A DNA stretch of 64,000 nucleotides from Gleimia hominis (GTDB lineage: Bacteria > Actinomycetota > Actinomycetes > Actinomycetales > Actinomycetaceae). A program made the translations under genes and the position numbers. The notes beneath the pieces were generated by a model that saw only the letters and a program-made list of their open reading frames with translations, had not been told where the DNA came from and did not search any database. Location: NCBI RefSeq assembly GCF_032085515.1, contig NZ_JASXSX010000001.1:868001-932000 (forward strand), read 5' to 3'. Shown here in pieces: positions 15,277 to 22,914 of this stretch; positions within the stretch are counted from its first letter, which is position 1; every line of letters starts with the position of its first letter.

Positions 15277-17202
15277 ATGTGTGGAATTGTTGGATATGTC
15301 TGTGAACATGATTCTTCTCGCCCCCGCGACGTAGTTATGGGTGGGCTCGCCCGCCTGGAGTACCGCGGGTACGATTCCGCGGGGATCGCTGTTGGTTCCC
15401 GTAACCAGATGACGGTTGTGAAAGCGGTAGGCAAGCTTGCGAACCTGCAAGCCGAACTGGATAAGCTTGAGGACCTAGCTGGGCGCAGTGCGATTGGGCA
15501 CACGCGGTGGGCAACTCATGGCCGTCCGTCTAACGAGAATGCGCATCCGCACGTCGCCCTGGGGGGTGCGTTGGCGCTTGTGCATAACGGGATCATTGAG
15601 AATGCGGACGCGTTGCGTGGCGAGTTGAAGGCCGATGGGATCACGTTCGTGTCGAACACGGACACGGAAGTTGCAGCGCACCTGCTGGGGCAGTTGTTCC
15701 TGGAGGAATACGGTAAAGGCGACTTGGTTGGGAACAAATTGTCGCTTGAGGGCGTGCCAGCTGACGCGCGGGTGGCAGCGGCTGCTTTGACGCGGGCGAT
15801 GGAGCGGCTCACCCCGATGCTGCATGGCACGTTCACGCTGCTGGCAGTGCACGAGGACGCGCCGAGCGTGGTGGTGGCGGCGCGCCGTTCGTCCCCACTG
15901 GTGGTTGGCCTGGGTGAGGGAGAGAACTACTTGGGGTCCGACGTACTTGCGTTCGCGGAGCACACGCACCGGGCGTTAGAGATTGGGCAGGACGAAGTGG
16001 TGGTAGTTACCCCAACTGCGGTTACTGTCCTGGACGCAGATGGTAACCAGGTGGAACCCAAAGCATTCGACGTGGAAGTGTCAACTGACAACGTGGATAA
16101 GGCTGGTTGGCCTACGTTCATGGAAAAAGAGATTCACGAGCAACCGCTGGCAATTGCGAATACGCTTAAAGACCGAGTGGATGCGGAGGGCCGGTTAGCG
16201 CTCGACGAACTGCGGATCCCCTCCGAAGTGTTGCGCACGGCCGACAAGATGATCATCGTGGCGTGTGGAACCGCGGCTTACGCTGGGCAGGTGGCTCGCT
16301 ATGCGATTGAGCATTGGTGCCGCATTCCCGTTGAAGTGGAGTTGGCGCACGAGTTCCGCTACCGAGACCCGGTGGTGAATGAGAAGACCCTGGTGGTTGC
16401 TATCTCCCAGTCCGGGGAGACGATGGACACGATCATGGCTATCCGCCACGCCCGGGAGCAGGGGGCGCGGGTGATTGCCATTGTGAATACGCCCGGGTCC
16501 ACGATTCCACGTGAGTCGGACGCGGTCATTTTGACTCACGCGGGTCGCGAGATCGCGGTGGCGTCTACGAAAGCGTTTACCGCGCAAATCGGCGCGACCT
16601 ACATTTTAGGTCTGTATTTAGCGCAGGTGCGGGGCAATAAGTACGTGGATGAAATCCAGGATTACTTAGAGAAACTGGCGCGCGTTCCCGCAAAAGCGCA
16701 GGTGGTGTTAGACCACGCGGAAGATATGCGCCAGATTGCGCGGCAGATGAAAGATGAGCAGTCTGTCATTTTCCTGGGCCGGCACGTGGGGTACCCGGTG
16801 GCGATGGAAGGAGCGTTAAAGCTCAAAGAGATCGCGTATATTCACGCGGAAGGTTTCGCTGCTGGGGAGTTGAAGCACGGTCCGATTGCTTTGATTGAGG
16901 AGGGGCACCCGGTGATCATTATTGTGCCTACGCCCCGCCGGCCGGAGCTGCATCGCAAGGTGGTGTCGAATATTCAAGAGGTGCGTGCCCGGGGTGCGCG
17001 GGCGATTGTAATTGCGGAGGAGGGAGACACCTCGGTGGATGAGTACGCGTCGTTCGTGTTCCGCGTGCCTGCTGTGCCCACGTTGTATGCCCCGCTGCTG
17101 TCGGTGATTCCACTGCAGATTTTCGCGTCCGAACTAGCCAGTGCGAAGGGGCTGGATGTGGATCAGCCCCGTAACTTAGCGAAGTCGGTGACGGTGGAAT
17201 AG
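15277..17202 (+). CDS. glmS: Glutamine-fructose-6-phosphate aminotransferase
   Basis: A 641-residue enzyme making glucosamine-6-phosphate from fructose-6-phosphate and glutamine. The start MCGIVGYV places the Ntn nucleophile Cys right after the initiator Met, which decides the start over an upstream ATG-TGT at 15256. HTRWATHGRPSNENAHPH is the glutaminase motif. The two SIS domains follow (AISQSGETMDT, ASTKAFTAQ) and the end LAKSVTVE is typical. No glmS ribozyme is visible in the 128-base gap upstream. Confidence 0.96.
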   Translation: MCGIVGYVCEHDSSRPRDVVMGGLARLEYRGYDSAGIAVGSRNQMTVVKAVGKLANLQAELDKLEDLAGRSAIGHTRWATHGRPSNENAHPHVALGGALALVHNGIIENADALRGELKADGITFVSNTDTEVAAHLLGQLFLEEYGKGDLVGNKLSLEGVPADARVAAAALTRAMERLTPMLHGTFTLLAVHEDAPSVVVAARRSSPLVVGLGEGENYLGSDVLAFAEHTHRALEIGQDEVVVVTPTAVTVLDADGNQVEPKAFDVEVSTDNVDKAGWPTFMEKEIHEQPLAIANTLKDRVDAEGRLALDELRIPSEVLRTADKMIIVACGTAAYAGQVARYAIEHWCRIPVEVELAHEFRYRDPVVNEKTLVVAISQSGETMDTIMAIRHAREQGARVIAIVNTPGSTIPRESDAVILTHAGREIAVASTKAFTAQIGATYILGLYLAQVRGNKYVDEIQDYLEKLARVPAKAQVVLDHAEDMRQIARQMKDEQSVIFLGRHVGYPVAMEGALKLKEIAYIHAEGFAAGELKHGPIALIEEGHPVIIIVPTPRRPELHRKVVSNIQEVRARGARAIVIAEEGDTSVDEYASFVFRVPAVPTLYAPLLSVIPLQIFASELASAKGLDVDQPRNLAKSVTVE

Positions 17203-17206
17203 TTCG

Positions 17207-18244
17207 ATGCGCACGACCCAACCGCACCAACCAGACTCCGCGGGCGCTCACAGGCCGGTGGAAGCCGCGGGCGAAGTGAACGCGGCGGTTGAAGTGAACG
17301 CTTCGAGCGAACCGCCGGAGCCTAGCCGCGCGAGCTGTGCGGAGGCCATTAATCGAGCGAGATCCGCGCGGGTCTTTAACCGCACGGACTTTGCGCGGGT
17401 TTACCGCGTGCCGGATGCGCGAGACCACAAGTACACGCGGGGAGTAGTGGGGCTTGTGGTTGGGTCAAATAAGTATCCGGGAGCAGCGGTGATGGCGGCC
17501 GCTGGGGCGTTGCGTGTGGGCGTGGGGATGGTGCGTTACCAGGGGCCGGACTTGCCCGCGCGGTTGGTGCTGAACCATTTCCCCTCTGCAGTGGTTGGGG
17601 GTGGTCACGTACAAGCTCATGTGGTGGGCAGTGGGATTGACGAACGCGAGTTCGACACCCGGGTGCGGCCCCTCCTCAAGCAAACCAATTCGGCACTGGT
17701 GGTGGATGCTTCCGCGCTTCCGGGGTACACGAAATTTGTTGCGCAAGAAGGTGGTCGTGAGCAACGTGCTGCCGCGCACACGGTACTAACCCCTAATGTG
17801 ACGGAAGCCGCCCGGATGCTGTCGGTCTTGTCCGGGCGAAAGACCGCGTGGAATGAAGTTCATGAGGCACTTGCGGACTGTGCGGCAAAGCTCGCGGATT
17901 TAACTGGGGCAACCGTGGTGGTAAAGGGTGCGAATACGGCTGTGTGTAGCCCGGGTGGGGCTCCGCTTGTGATTACGGGGGCGACCCCGTGGGTAGGCAC
18001 GGCGGGTAGCGGGGATGTGCTCGCTGGGGCGATCGGGGCGCGCGTGGCTGCGTGGCAGGCGGACCGTGAGAATGGTCGCACGGTTGAACCTTTGGACCTG
18101 GTGGTGGCCAGTGGTGTTTGGATTGTGGCTGAAGCTGGACGCGCGGCAGCAGAAGTGGAACGCTTTGCATGGGGCCACCCCGTAGAACCAATGGAAGTGG
18201 CAGATGCGATACCACGCGCTATTGCGCAGCAGTTAGAGGAGTGA
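17207..18244 (+). CDS. nnrD: ADP-dependent NAD(P)H-hydrate dehydratase
   Basis: A 345-residue YjeF C-terminal-type protein that repairs hydrated NADH/NADPH. The kinase-like core shows GLVVGSNKYPGAAVMAAAGALR, TPNVTEAARML, VVKGANTAV and WVGTAGSGDVLAGAIGA, the nucleotide and substrate motifs. The partner epimerase NnrE, often fused N-terminally, is absent. Instead there are about 65 low-complexity residues rich in Ala, Glu and Ser. It lies four bases after glmS and two before alr, so the genes are likely co-transcribed. Confidence 0.88.
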   Translation: MRTTQPHQPDSAGAHRPVEAAGEVNAAVEVNASSEPPEPSRASCAEAINRARSARVFNRTDFARVYRVPDARDHKYTRGVVGLVVGSNKYPGAAVMAAAGALRVGVGMVRYQGPDLPARLVLNHFPSAVVGGGHVQAHVVGSGIDEREFDTRVRPLLKQTNSALVVDASALPGYTKFVAQEGGREQRAAAHTVLTPNVTEAARMLSVLSGRKTAWNEVHEALADCAAKLADLTGATVVVKGANTAVCSPGGAPLVITGATPWVGTAGSGDVLAGAIGARVAAWQADRENGRTVEPLDLVVASGVWIVAEAGRAAAEVERFAWGHPVEPMEVADAIPRAIAQQLEE

Positions 18245-18246
18245 GC

Positions 18247-19575
18247 ATGCAGGCGGATGACAACGCGATTGCTTGGGCAACGGTGGATTTAGATGCGTTG
18301 AAGGCGAATGCTCGCAGGCTTGAAGAACTCGCGCAAATAGGTGAGCCACCTGGGAACGTTCCACGCGACGGTACGCGGGTTCACGAACCGACGCGGAACC
18401 AAACTGCACCGGTGCACATGGCGGTTGTGAAAGCGGATGCTTATGGGCATGGGCTGGTGCCAGCCGCTACCGCGTTAGCGCAGGCTGGCCGTAGCGTGTT
18501 TGGGATTGCTCAGATACCAGAGGCGATTCACCTGGCGCAAGCTTTGCGCGAAACCGAAGTTGGGAACGCGCGGATCTTCTCTTGGCTCGTCCCCCCAACG
18601 GGTGGGCAGCAGCTGATCGAGCATGCGCTGGATCTGGGGATCGAGCTGTCTGTTTCCACGCCGCAGCAAGTGCTGGCGATTGCGGCGACGAAGCGACCCG
18701 CACGCGTGCATTTAAAAGTTGACACGGGGATGGGCCGCGCGGGTTTACTACCCGGCGAGCTTGAGGGCGTGTTAGCAGCGTTGCAACAGTGCGCGCCCCG
18801 CGTGCAACTGGTGGGTATGTGGAGTCACTTGGCTAAAGCAGATGAAGACACGGCTGAGGGTAAGCAGTTCACTGCGCGTCAACTCGAATACTTGCGTCAG
18901 GCTCACCACGAGGTGCAACGGGCCCATCGCGGTATTCTAAAGCGAACGGGAGGTAACTCTTCGGCTAATCTAAAGCAAATGGGGGCAGAATCCTTGTCGC
19001 TCGCACTGCATTTAGCGGCCACCGCCGGGCAGATTTGGCACCCCGATACCCGCTTAGATATGGTCCGTGACGGAATTGGCCTGTACGGCCTTAGCCCAAA
19101 CCCTCAGGTAGAAACGGAACAAGAACTGGGGCTGCACCCGGCGATGACTTTGAATGCGCGGCTAATGCAAGTGAAGCGGATTCCGCGTGGGTGGACTGTT
19201 TCGTATGGGGGCACGTGGCGGGCTGAACAAGACACGTGGATTGGTTTGGTGCCACTCGGATATGCGGATGGGATTGCGCGGGCGGCGTCGAATCGAGCGT
19301 GGGTGCGGGTGTATTCTCAAACGGGTGCGTGGAACGCGCCGGTTGTGGGACGGATTTGTATGGACCAGTTCATGATCAAACTTGGTGAAGGTAAGCGGCC
19401 GCCAGCGGCTGTGGGGGACCGCGTGGTTATTTACGGAGATCCTACGCGCACGCAAACGCGCGGTTGCCCTACAGCCAGTGACTGGGCGGGTTGGGCAGAC
19501 ACGATCTCTTACGAGGTTTTAACCCGCGTTGGTGCGCGCGTTCTGAAATGTTACGTGGGTGGTAGTGAAGGATAG
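18247..19575 (+). CDS. alr: Alanine racemase
   Basis: A 442-residue PLP enzyme interconverting L- and D-alanine for peptidoglycan. AVVKADAYGHGLVP carries the PLP lysine. MGRAGLLPGE, RDGIGLYGL, PLGYADGIARAAS and GRICMDQFMI are conserved blocks. It is longer than the usual 370-390 residues because of polar insertions near residues 30-55 and 225-245. The ATG at 18247 follows GAGGAGTGAGC. In actinobacteria alr often precedes tsaE, as here. Confidence 0.94.
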   Translation: MQADDNAIAWATVDLDALKANARRLEELAQIGEPPGNVPRDGTRVHEPTRNQTAPVHMAVVKADAYGHGLVPAATALAQAGRSVFGIAQIPEAIHLAQALRETEVGNARIFSWLVPPTGGQQLIEHALDLGIELSVSTPQQVLAIAATKRPARVHLKVDTGMGRAGLLPGELEGVLAALQQCAPRVQLVGMWSHLAKADEDTAEGKQFTARQLEYLRQAHHEVQRAHRGILKRTGGNSSANLKQMGAESLSLALHLAATAGQIWHPDTRLDMVRDGIGLYGLSPNPQVETEQELGLHPAMTLNARLMQVKRIPRGWTVSYGGTWRAEQDTWIGLVPLGYADGIARAASNRAWVRVYSQTGAWNAPVVGRICMDQFMIKLGEGKRPPAAVGDRVVIYGDPTRTQTRGCPTASDWAGWADTISYEVLTRVGARVLKCYVGGSEG

Positions 19576-19578
19576 GCG

Positions 19579-20121
19579 ATGAAGTACAGTTTCGAAGTTA
19601 ACGACCCGGCGCAAACCCGTGCGATTGGGAGTGCATTGGCGCCAATTGTGCGTGCGGGAGATTTGATTATGCTCACGGGCGAGTTGGGCAGCGGAAAAAC
19701 CACGTTAACGCAAGGTCTTGGCGAGGCAATGGGGGTGAGTGGGCGCGTTTCTTCTCCCACGTTCATCATCACTCGGATCCACCCGAACGATCACGGTCCA
19801 GATCTGGTGCATGCGGACGCGTACCGGGTTACGGACCTGGAGGATCTGGAGACGTTGGATTTGGATACGCAGCTGCAAGACTGCGTGGTTGTAGTCGAGT
19901 GGGGAGAAGGAAAGACGGAACCGCTATCGGCTTCCCGTTTGGAAATCGTATTGCGTGGTCCATTCCCTGCTGGTGGTGCGATTTCGAATGATCTTGAGGG
20001 GCTAGATGATGGTCGGCGCGTGGTGGAAATCTCCCCGGTGGGGCCGCGCTGGGACGGCGTAGATGTGGAACAGGCGGTAGAGAGGGCTCTAACGCAGGTA
20101 CAGGAAGGCAATGATGATTGA
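19579..20121 (+). CDS. tsaE: tRNA t6A synthesis ATPase TsaE
   Basis: A 180-residue P-loop protein that supports the TsaBD complex in making t6A at tRNA position 37. GELGSGKTTLTQGLGEAMG is the Walker A region and SSPTFIITR is the family's switch motif. VVVEWGEGK is near the C-terminal part. It starts three bases after alr and overlaps tsaB by 11 bases. Confidence 0.93.
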   Translation: MKYSFEVNDPAQTRAIGSALAPIVRAGDLIMLTGELGSGKTTLTQGLGEAMGVSGRVSSPTFIITRIHPNDHGPDLVHADAYRVTDLEDLETLDLDTQLQDCVVVVEWGEGKTEPLSASRLEIVLRGPFPAGGAISNDLEGLDDGRRVVEISPVGPRWDGVDVEQAVERALTQVQEGNDD

Positions 20122-20794
20122 TTTAGTGATCGACACTTCCGCAGGAACTTCGGTTGCAGTGGTAGAAGGCGAAAAAGTGGTGCGCAAGCGGTCGGGGAGC
20201 AATCGTGAGCACGCCGAGAAGCTGTCTCCTCTTGTGCAAGAAGCGTTGGAAGAAGTGGGGGTTGAACCCGGGCAGATTCACGCGAAATTGCGACAGATAA
20301 TCGTGGGCACCGGGCCTGCGCCGTTCACCGGGCTGCGGTCTGGATTGGTGACTGCACGCGCAATGGGGTTCGCGGCGGACCTGCCGGTGCGGGGAGTTTG
20401 TTCGCTCGATATTTACGCGCGAGAGTACCTGGACAATATGAGCGCTGACCAGGACCTCGTGGTCGTCACGGATGCGCGTCGCAAAGAGGTGTACTGGGCT
20501 CACTACCGGGCGAGCGGGCCCGATGATGTGACACAGGTGGAAGGACCTGCGGTGGATTTACCGCAAAGTGTTGCCAACCGATTTTCATCCGGTACAACTG
20601 TGTTTGCGGGGCCTGCGTGCGAGCTTTATCCGCAGGTGTTTGACTCGCCGGTTTCGACGAGTGTGATTGATCCGGCTGTGGCAGCACGGATTGTGTGTGC
20701 GCGTTTGGAAGCTGGATTGCTGCACTTCGACACGGAACCACTGTATTTGCGGCGGCCAGATATTCATCCGGGGCATGGGCAAAAAACCGCTTGA
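20111..20794 (+). CDS. tsaB: tRNA t6A synthesis protein TsaB
   Basis: A 227-residue ASKHA-fold partner of TsaD. It starts IDLVIDTSAGTSVAVVEG, and GTGPAPFTGLRSGLVTARAMGFA is the family's signature. Either of two adjacent ATG codons could be used. It overlaps tsaE upstream and rimI downstream, implying tight coupling. TsaD, its binding partner, is 14 kb away. Confidence 0.92.
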   Translation: MMIDLVIDTSAGTSVAVVEGEKVVRKRSGSNREHAEKLSPLVQEALEEVGVEPGQIHAKLRQIIVGTGPAPFTGLRSGLVTARAMGFAADLPVRGVCSLDIYAREYLDNMSADQDLVVVTDARRKEVYWAHYRASGPDDVTQVEGPAVDLPQSVANRFSSGTTVFAGPACELYPQVFDSPVSTSVIDPAVAARIVCARLEAGLLHFDTEPLYLRRPDIHPGHGQKTA

Positions 20795-21335
20795 GATTGA
20801 CCTTGGGGTGCTTACGAGTGCAGACGCGTTCGCTGTGCTCGCGTTGGAACGCACTATTTTCACGGCTGAAGCTTGGTCTGAGGCACTTGTTTTAGACGAG
20901 TTGACTCGGCCCGATAGGTTGTATGTGGGTAGTTACGAATCGGGCGAGCTGGTGGCATACGGCGGTGTGCGCCTGGCGGAAGACACGGATTTGATGACCT
21001 TGGGAGTTGCCGAAGCTGCGCGTGGCAAAGGTTTGGGGCGCGCGGTGTTGGAGGAACTTCTGCGGCGCGTGCAGTTGGTCCGGTTTTTGGGTTCGCGTGT
21101 GTTCCACCTGCCTGAACGCGTTCCCGTGCATGAACCGGGCACGATTGAGCACCAGGTGCGCCGTGTTCAACGCGTCTTGCTGGAGGTTAGGGCAAGTAAT
21201 GCGGTGGCGCAGCGGCTTTATGAGTCGGTTGGATTCCGACGGTTGGGCACGATCCGCGGGTACTATCACGAGCCCCGTGAGGATGCGTTGGTGATGGCAT
21301 GCCGGATCGCGCCGAATCTGCAGATGAACTACTGA
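20775..21335 (+). CDS. rimI: Ribosomal protein S18-alanine N-acetyltransferase RimI
   Basis: A 186-residue GNAT enzyme acetylating the N-terminus of S18. The acetyl-CoA loop is ARGKGLGRAVLEELLRR. LEVRASNAVAQRLYESVGFRRLGTIRGYY is the RimI C-terminal block. Between them lie roughly 30 extra residues (from about VRFLGSRVFHLPER to HQVRRVQ) not usual in the family. The ATG at 20775 lies inside tsaB after a GGGG. The 3' end of the gene is duplicated at 27.5 kb, where the island ends. Confidence 0.88.
   Translation: MGKKPLEIDLGVLTSADAFAVLALERTIFTAEAWSEALVLDELTRPDRLYVGSYESGELVAYGGVRLAEDTDLMTLGVAEAARGKGLGRAVLEELLRRVQLVRFLGSRVFHLPERVPVHEPGTIEHQVRRVQRVLLEVRASNAVAQRLYESVGFRRLGTIRGYYHEPREDALVMACRIAPNLQMNY
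21244..21318. repeat. Left direct repeat of the island (inside rimI)
   Basis: This 75-bp stretch, encoding GTIRGYYHEPREDALVMACR and the next few residues, recurs in direct orientation at 27521-27595. They share 71 of 75 positions; I count mismatches at repeat positions 14, 19, 44 and 51. Similarity stops 17 bases before the rimI stop. The two copies enclose the A+T-rich island. Confidence 0.92.
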
Positions 21336-21502
21336 AGTAACGTATCTAGTTAGAGTTAACCGATAACATGTTAGCAATCTAAAAAGCTCAACTAGGTACG
21401 CACAACCTAGGCTTAGCCGATATCAAAATATGAGACGGGCAAAACGTGCTTGTTTCCACCAGAACGGAGCTTATTAACTTAATGTAGGTCAATAGTCCTA
21501 CG

Positions 21503-21532
21503 TTGTGTCGTGTTTTCCTATCGCGTTATTCT
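21503..21532 (+). promoter_or_regulatory. Candidate promoter of the island operon
   Basis: TTGTGT (21503-21508) and TATTCT (21527-21532) are 18 bp apart. Transcription would start near 21539, about 70 bases before the micro-ORF. It is only a consensus match. Confidence 0.35.
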
Positions 21533-21607
21533 TGCAGTAGTGCATTCAGAGCTGATTGCACCGTTTCCAAGAAATCAAACTATATGTACCCAGTAGGGAG
21601 TATTCAT

Positions 21608-21643
21608 ATGAAAATCAAAACACGTAAGGTTTCTAAACCGTAG
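21608..21643 (+). CDS. 11-codon micro-ORF, candidate precursor or leader peptide
   Basis: Encodes MKIKTRKVSKP, strongly basic (four Lys plus one Arg) and ending in Pro. The ribosome site GTAGGGAG ends seven bases before the ATG, the best such site in this stretch. The same frame is open to an ATG at 21584, but that has no ribosome site. It is the first potential product of an operon with an exporter and a prolyl-oligopeptidase-like hydrolase, so a peptide substrate or a regulatory leader peptide is plausible. Its expression is unproven and an ORF this short could arise by chance. Confidence 0.35.
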   Translation: MKIKTRKVSKP

Positions 21644-21771
21644 ACGAATATGGCAGTTATGTACTGTTACAAGAGTCCAAAAATGAACTGATTGTCCTTA
21701 AATGAATCGTGCAGGCATGTGTTGTCGAGAGTAGCCGTGCCTGCCCATTTATCTTACGAGGGTGCAAAGGT

Positions 21772-22914
21772 TTGAATTTAGACAAAACTAAAATTGACGT
21801 GCGCGCTCCATTTTCTCTTCTACGAATTCTGATACCAAAACTTGACTGTGTTGCTGACACGCATTGGGCTAAATCTGCTCTAACGAGAGCAGTTTTCCAT
21901 CGTATTGGTAGAAGTGATGAAAGCTTGAGCGAAAACCAAAATCCTAGTGAAGGTAGGATCAAAATCAACATTTCGTTCCCGTCCGACACAAGTGACTTAA
22001 CGCTCGATGAGCACTCTGAATTGTTTCGAAATGTTCTCAGCGGGGTTACGGATGGAACTGTGTCGTCTAGCGCGCTTTCATCTTATCTTAGCTTGCTGTT
22101 GAGATATGGGGATTCCTGGACTGCTAGACAGGTAGCTGCTGTCTACCTTGACGCAGTTGATGAGGTGGATCCTAGTTTAACGGATGTACTGGGTATCTCG
22201 TACGCCTTGCAGGGGGAAACTGGGATGGCGAAGGCGCTTTGGGAACTGTGGCTTGAGAACTCGACAATTGACGAAGCTCGAGCAATGCTCGAAAACGGTA
22301 TTGAGTATATTCAAGAGTCAGAACTTGCAGGCAAACTTCATCACACGGTCTTGACTTCTAATCAAGCTCGTGTAGTTGAAGCTATCGGGGATTCTAATGA
22401 GGCCGAGCGGTTATATGAACGGGCCGTCTTGTTGGATCCTAAGTTTGCTGAATCTCACCAAGATTATGCGTCATTCTTGTGCTGCATGGGTCGTTTCGAA
22501 GAGGCTCTGAGAGAGGTTGAATGCGCTCTGGAGCTAGATCCAAGCATGGCCGAAGCATACAGTCTCTTAGGGTACGTTCTTATGCAGTTAGGAGATTTGC
22601 GTAGGGCGAGAGATTCGTATGCAGTATCGGCAGGTCTGGGGAATGAATCCGCTAATTTAGATGCATTGCGTGCTTCATATGAGGCGGGAACACCAGAGTG
22701 GACCTTGCAGTTCGGCTCGAAAGTAGTAATGACGGGGCTCGATGCTGATTCACAGGCGGAGGTTGAACTGTTGCTCTTGCACGCGAGAAGTATTGTTGAC
22801 TCGGATTTCGATTTCCAAAGAGCATTAAAGGAGCTTAAATCCTGCTTTCCCGACAATGAACTAGTTGACGAGACTATTCAAGCTAATTCTCAAAAGGAGG
22901 TGCGTTCGTGTTGA
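21772..22914 (+). CDS. TPR-repeat protein of the island
   Basis: A 380-residue soluble protein. The central part has tetratricopeptide repeats, clearest in SNEAERLYERAVLLDPKFAE, then FEEALREVECALELDPSMAE and DLRRARDSYAVSAGLGNESA. The N-terminal 100 residues and the C-terminal part match nothing I know. I chose TTG at 21772 because GAGGG lies nine bases upstream; a GTG at 21709 would add 21 Cys-rich residues. TPRs normally bind peptides or proteins, so it may hold a peptide substrate for the exporter. It overlaps the exporter gene by seven bases. Confidence 0.6.
   Translation: MNLDKTKIDVRAPFSLLRILIPKLDCVADTHWAKSALTRAVFHRIGRSDESLSENQNPSEGRIKINISFPSDTSDLTLDEHSELFRNVLSGVTDGTVSSSALSSYLSLLLRYGDSWTARQVAAVYLDAVDEVDPSLTDVLGISYALQGETGMAKALWELWLENSTIDEARAMLENGIEYIQESELAGKLHHTVLTSNQARVVEAIGDSNEAERLYERAVLLDPKFAESHQDYASFLCCMGRFEEALREVECALELDPSMAEAYSLLGYVLMQLGDLRRARDSYAVSAGLGNESANLDALRASYEAGTPEWTLQFGSKVVMTGLDADSQAEVELLLLHARSIVDSDFDFQRALKELKSCFPDNELVDETIQANSQKEVRSC

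Larger units (their letters stand above)
21336..21771 (+). other. A+T-rich island leader region
   Basis: 436 bases without a long gene. It holds a small hairpin (CTAGGT/ACCTAG near 21395-21413), a promoter candidate at 21503-21532 and an 11-codon micro-ORF at 21608. Three other tiny ORFs (21430-21477, 21650-21691, 21702-21734) lack ribosome binding sites. Base composition is clearly more A+T-rich than rimI upstream. Confidence 0.6.

Noticed and set aside
21709..21771. Longer, Cys-rich start of the TPR protein at GTG 21709
   Set aside because: No ribosome site precedes it, whereas GAGGG sits nine bases before TTG 21772; kept only as an alternative.
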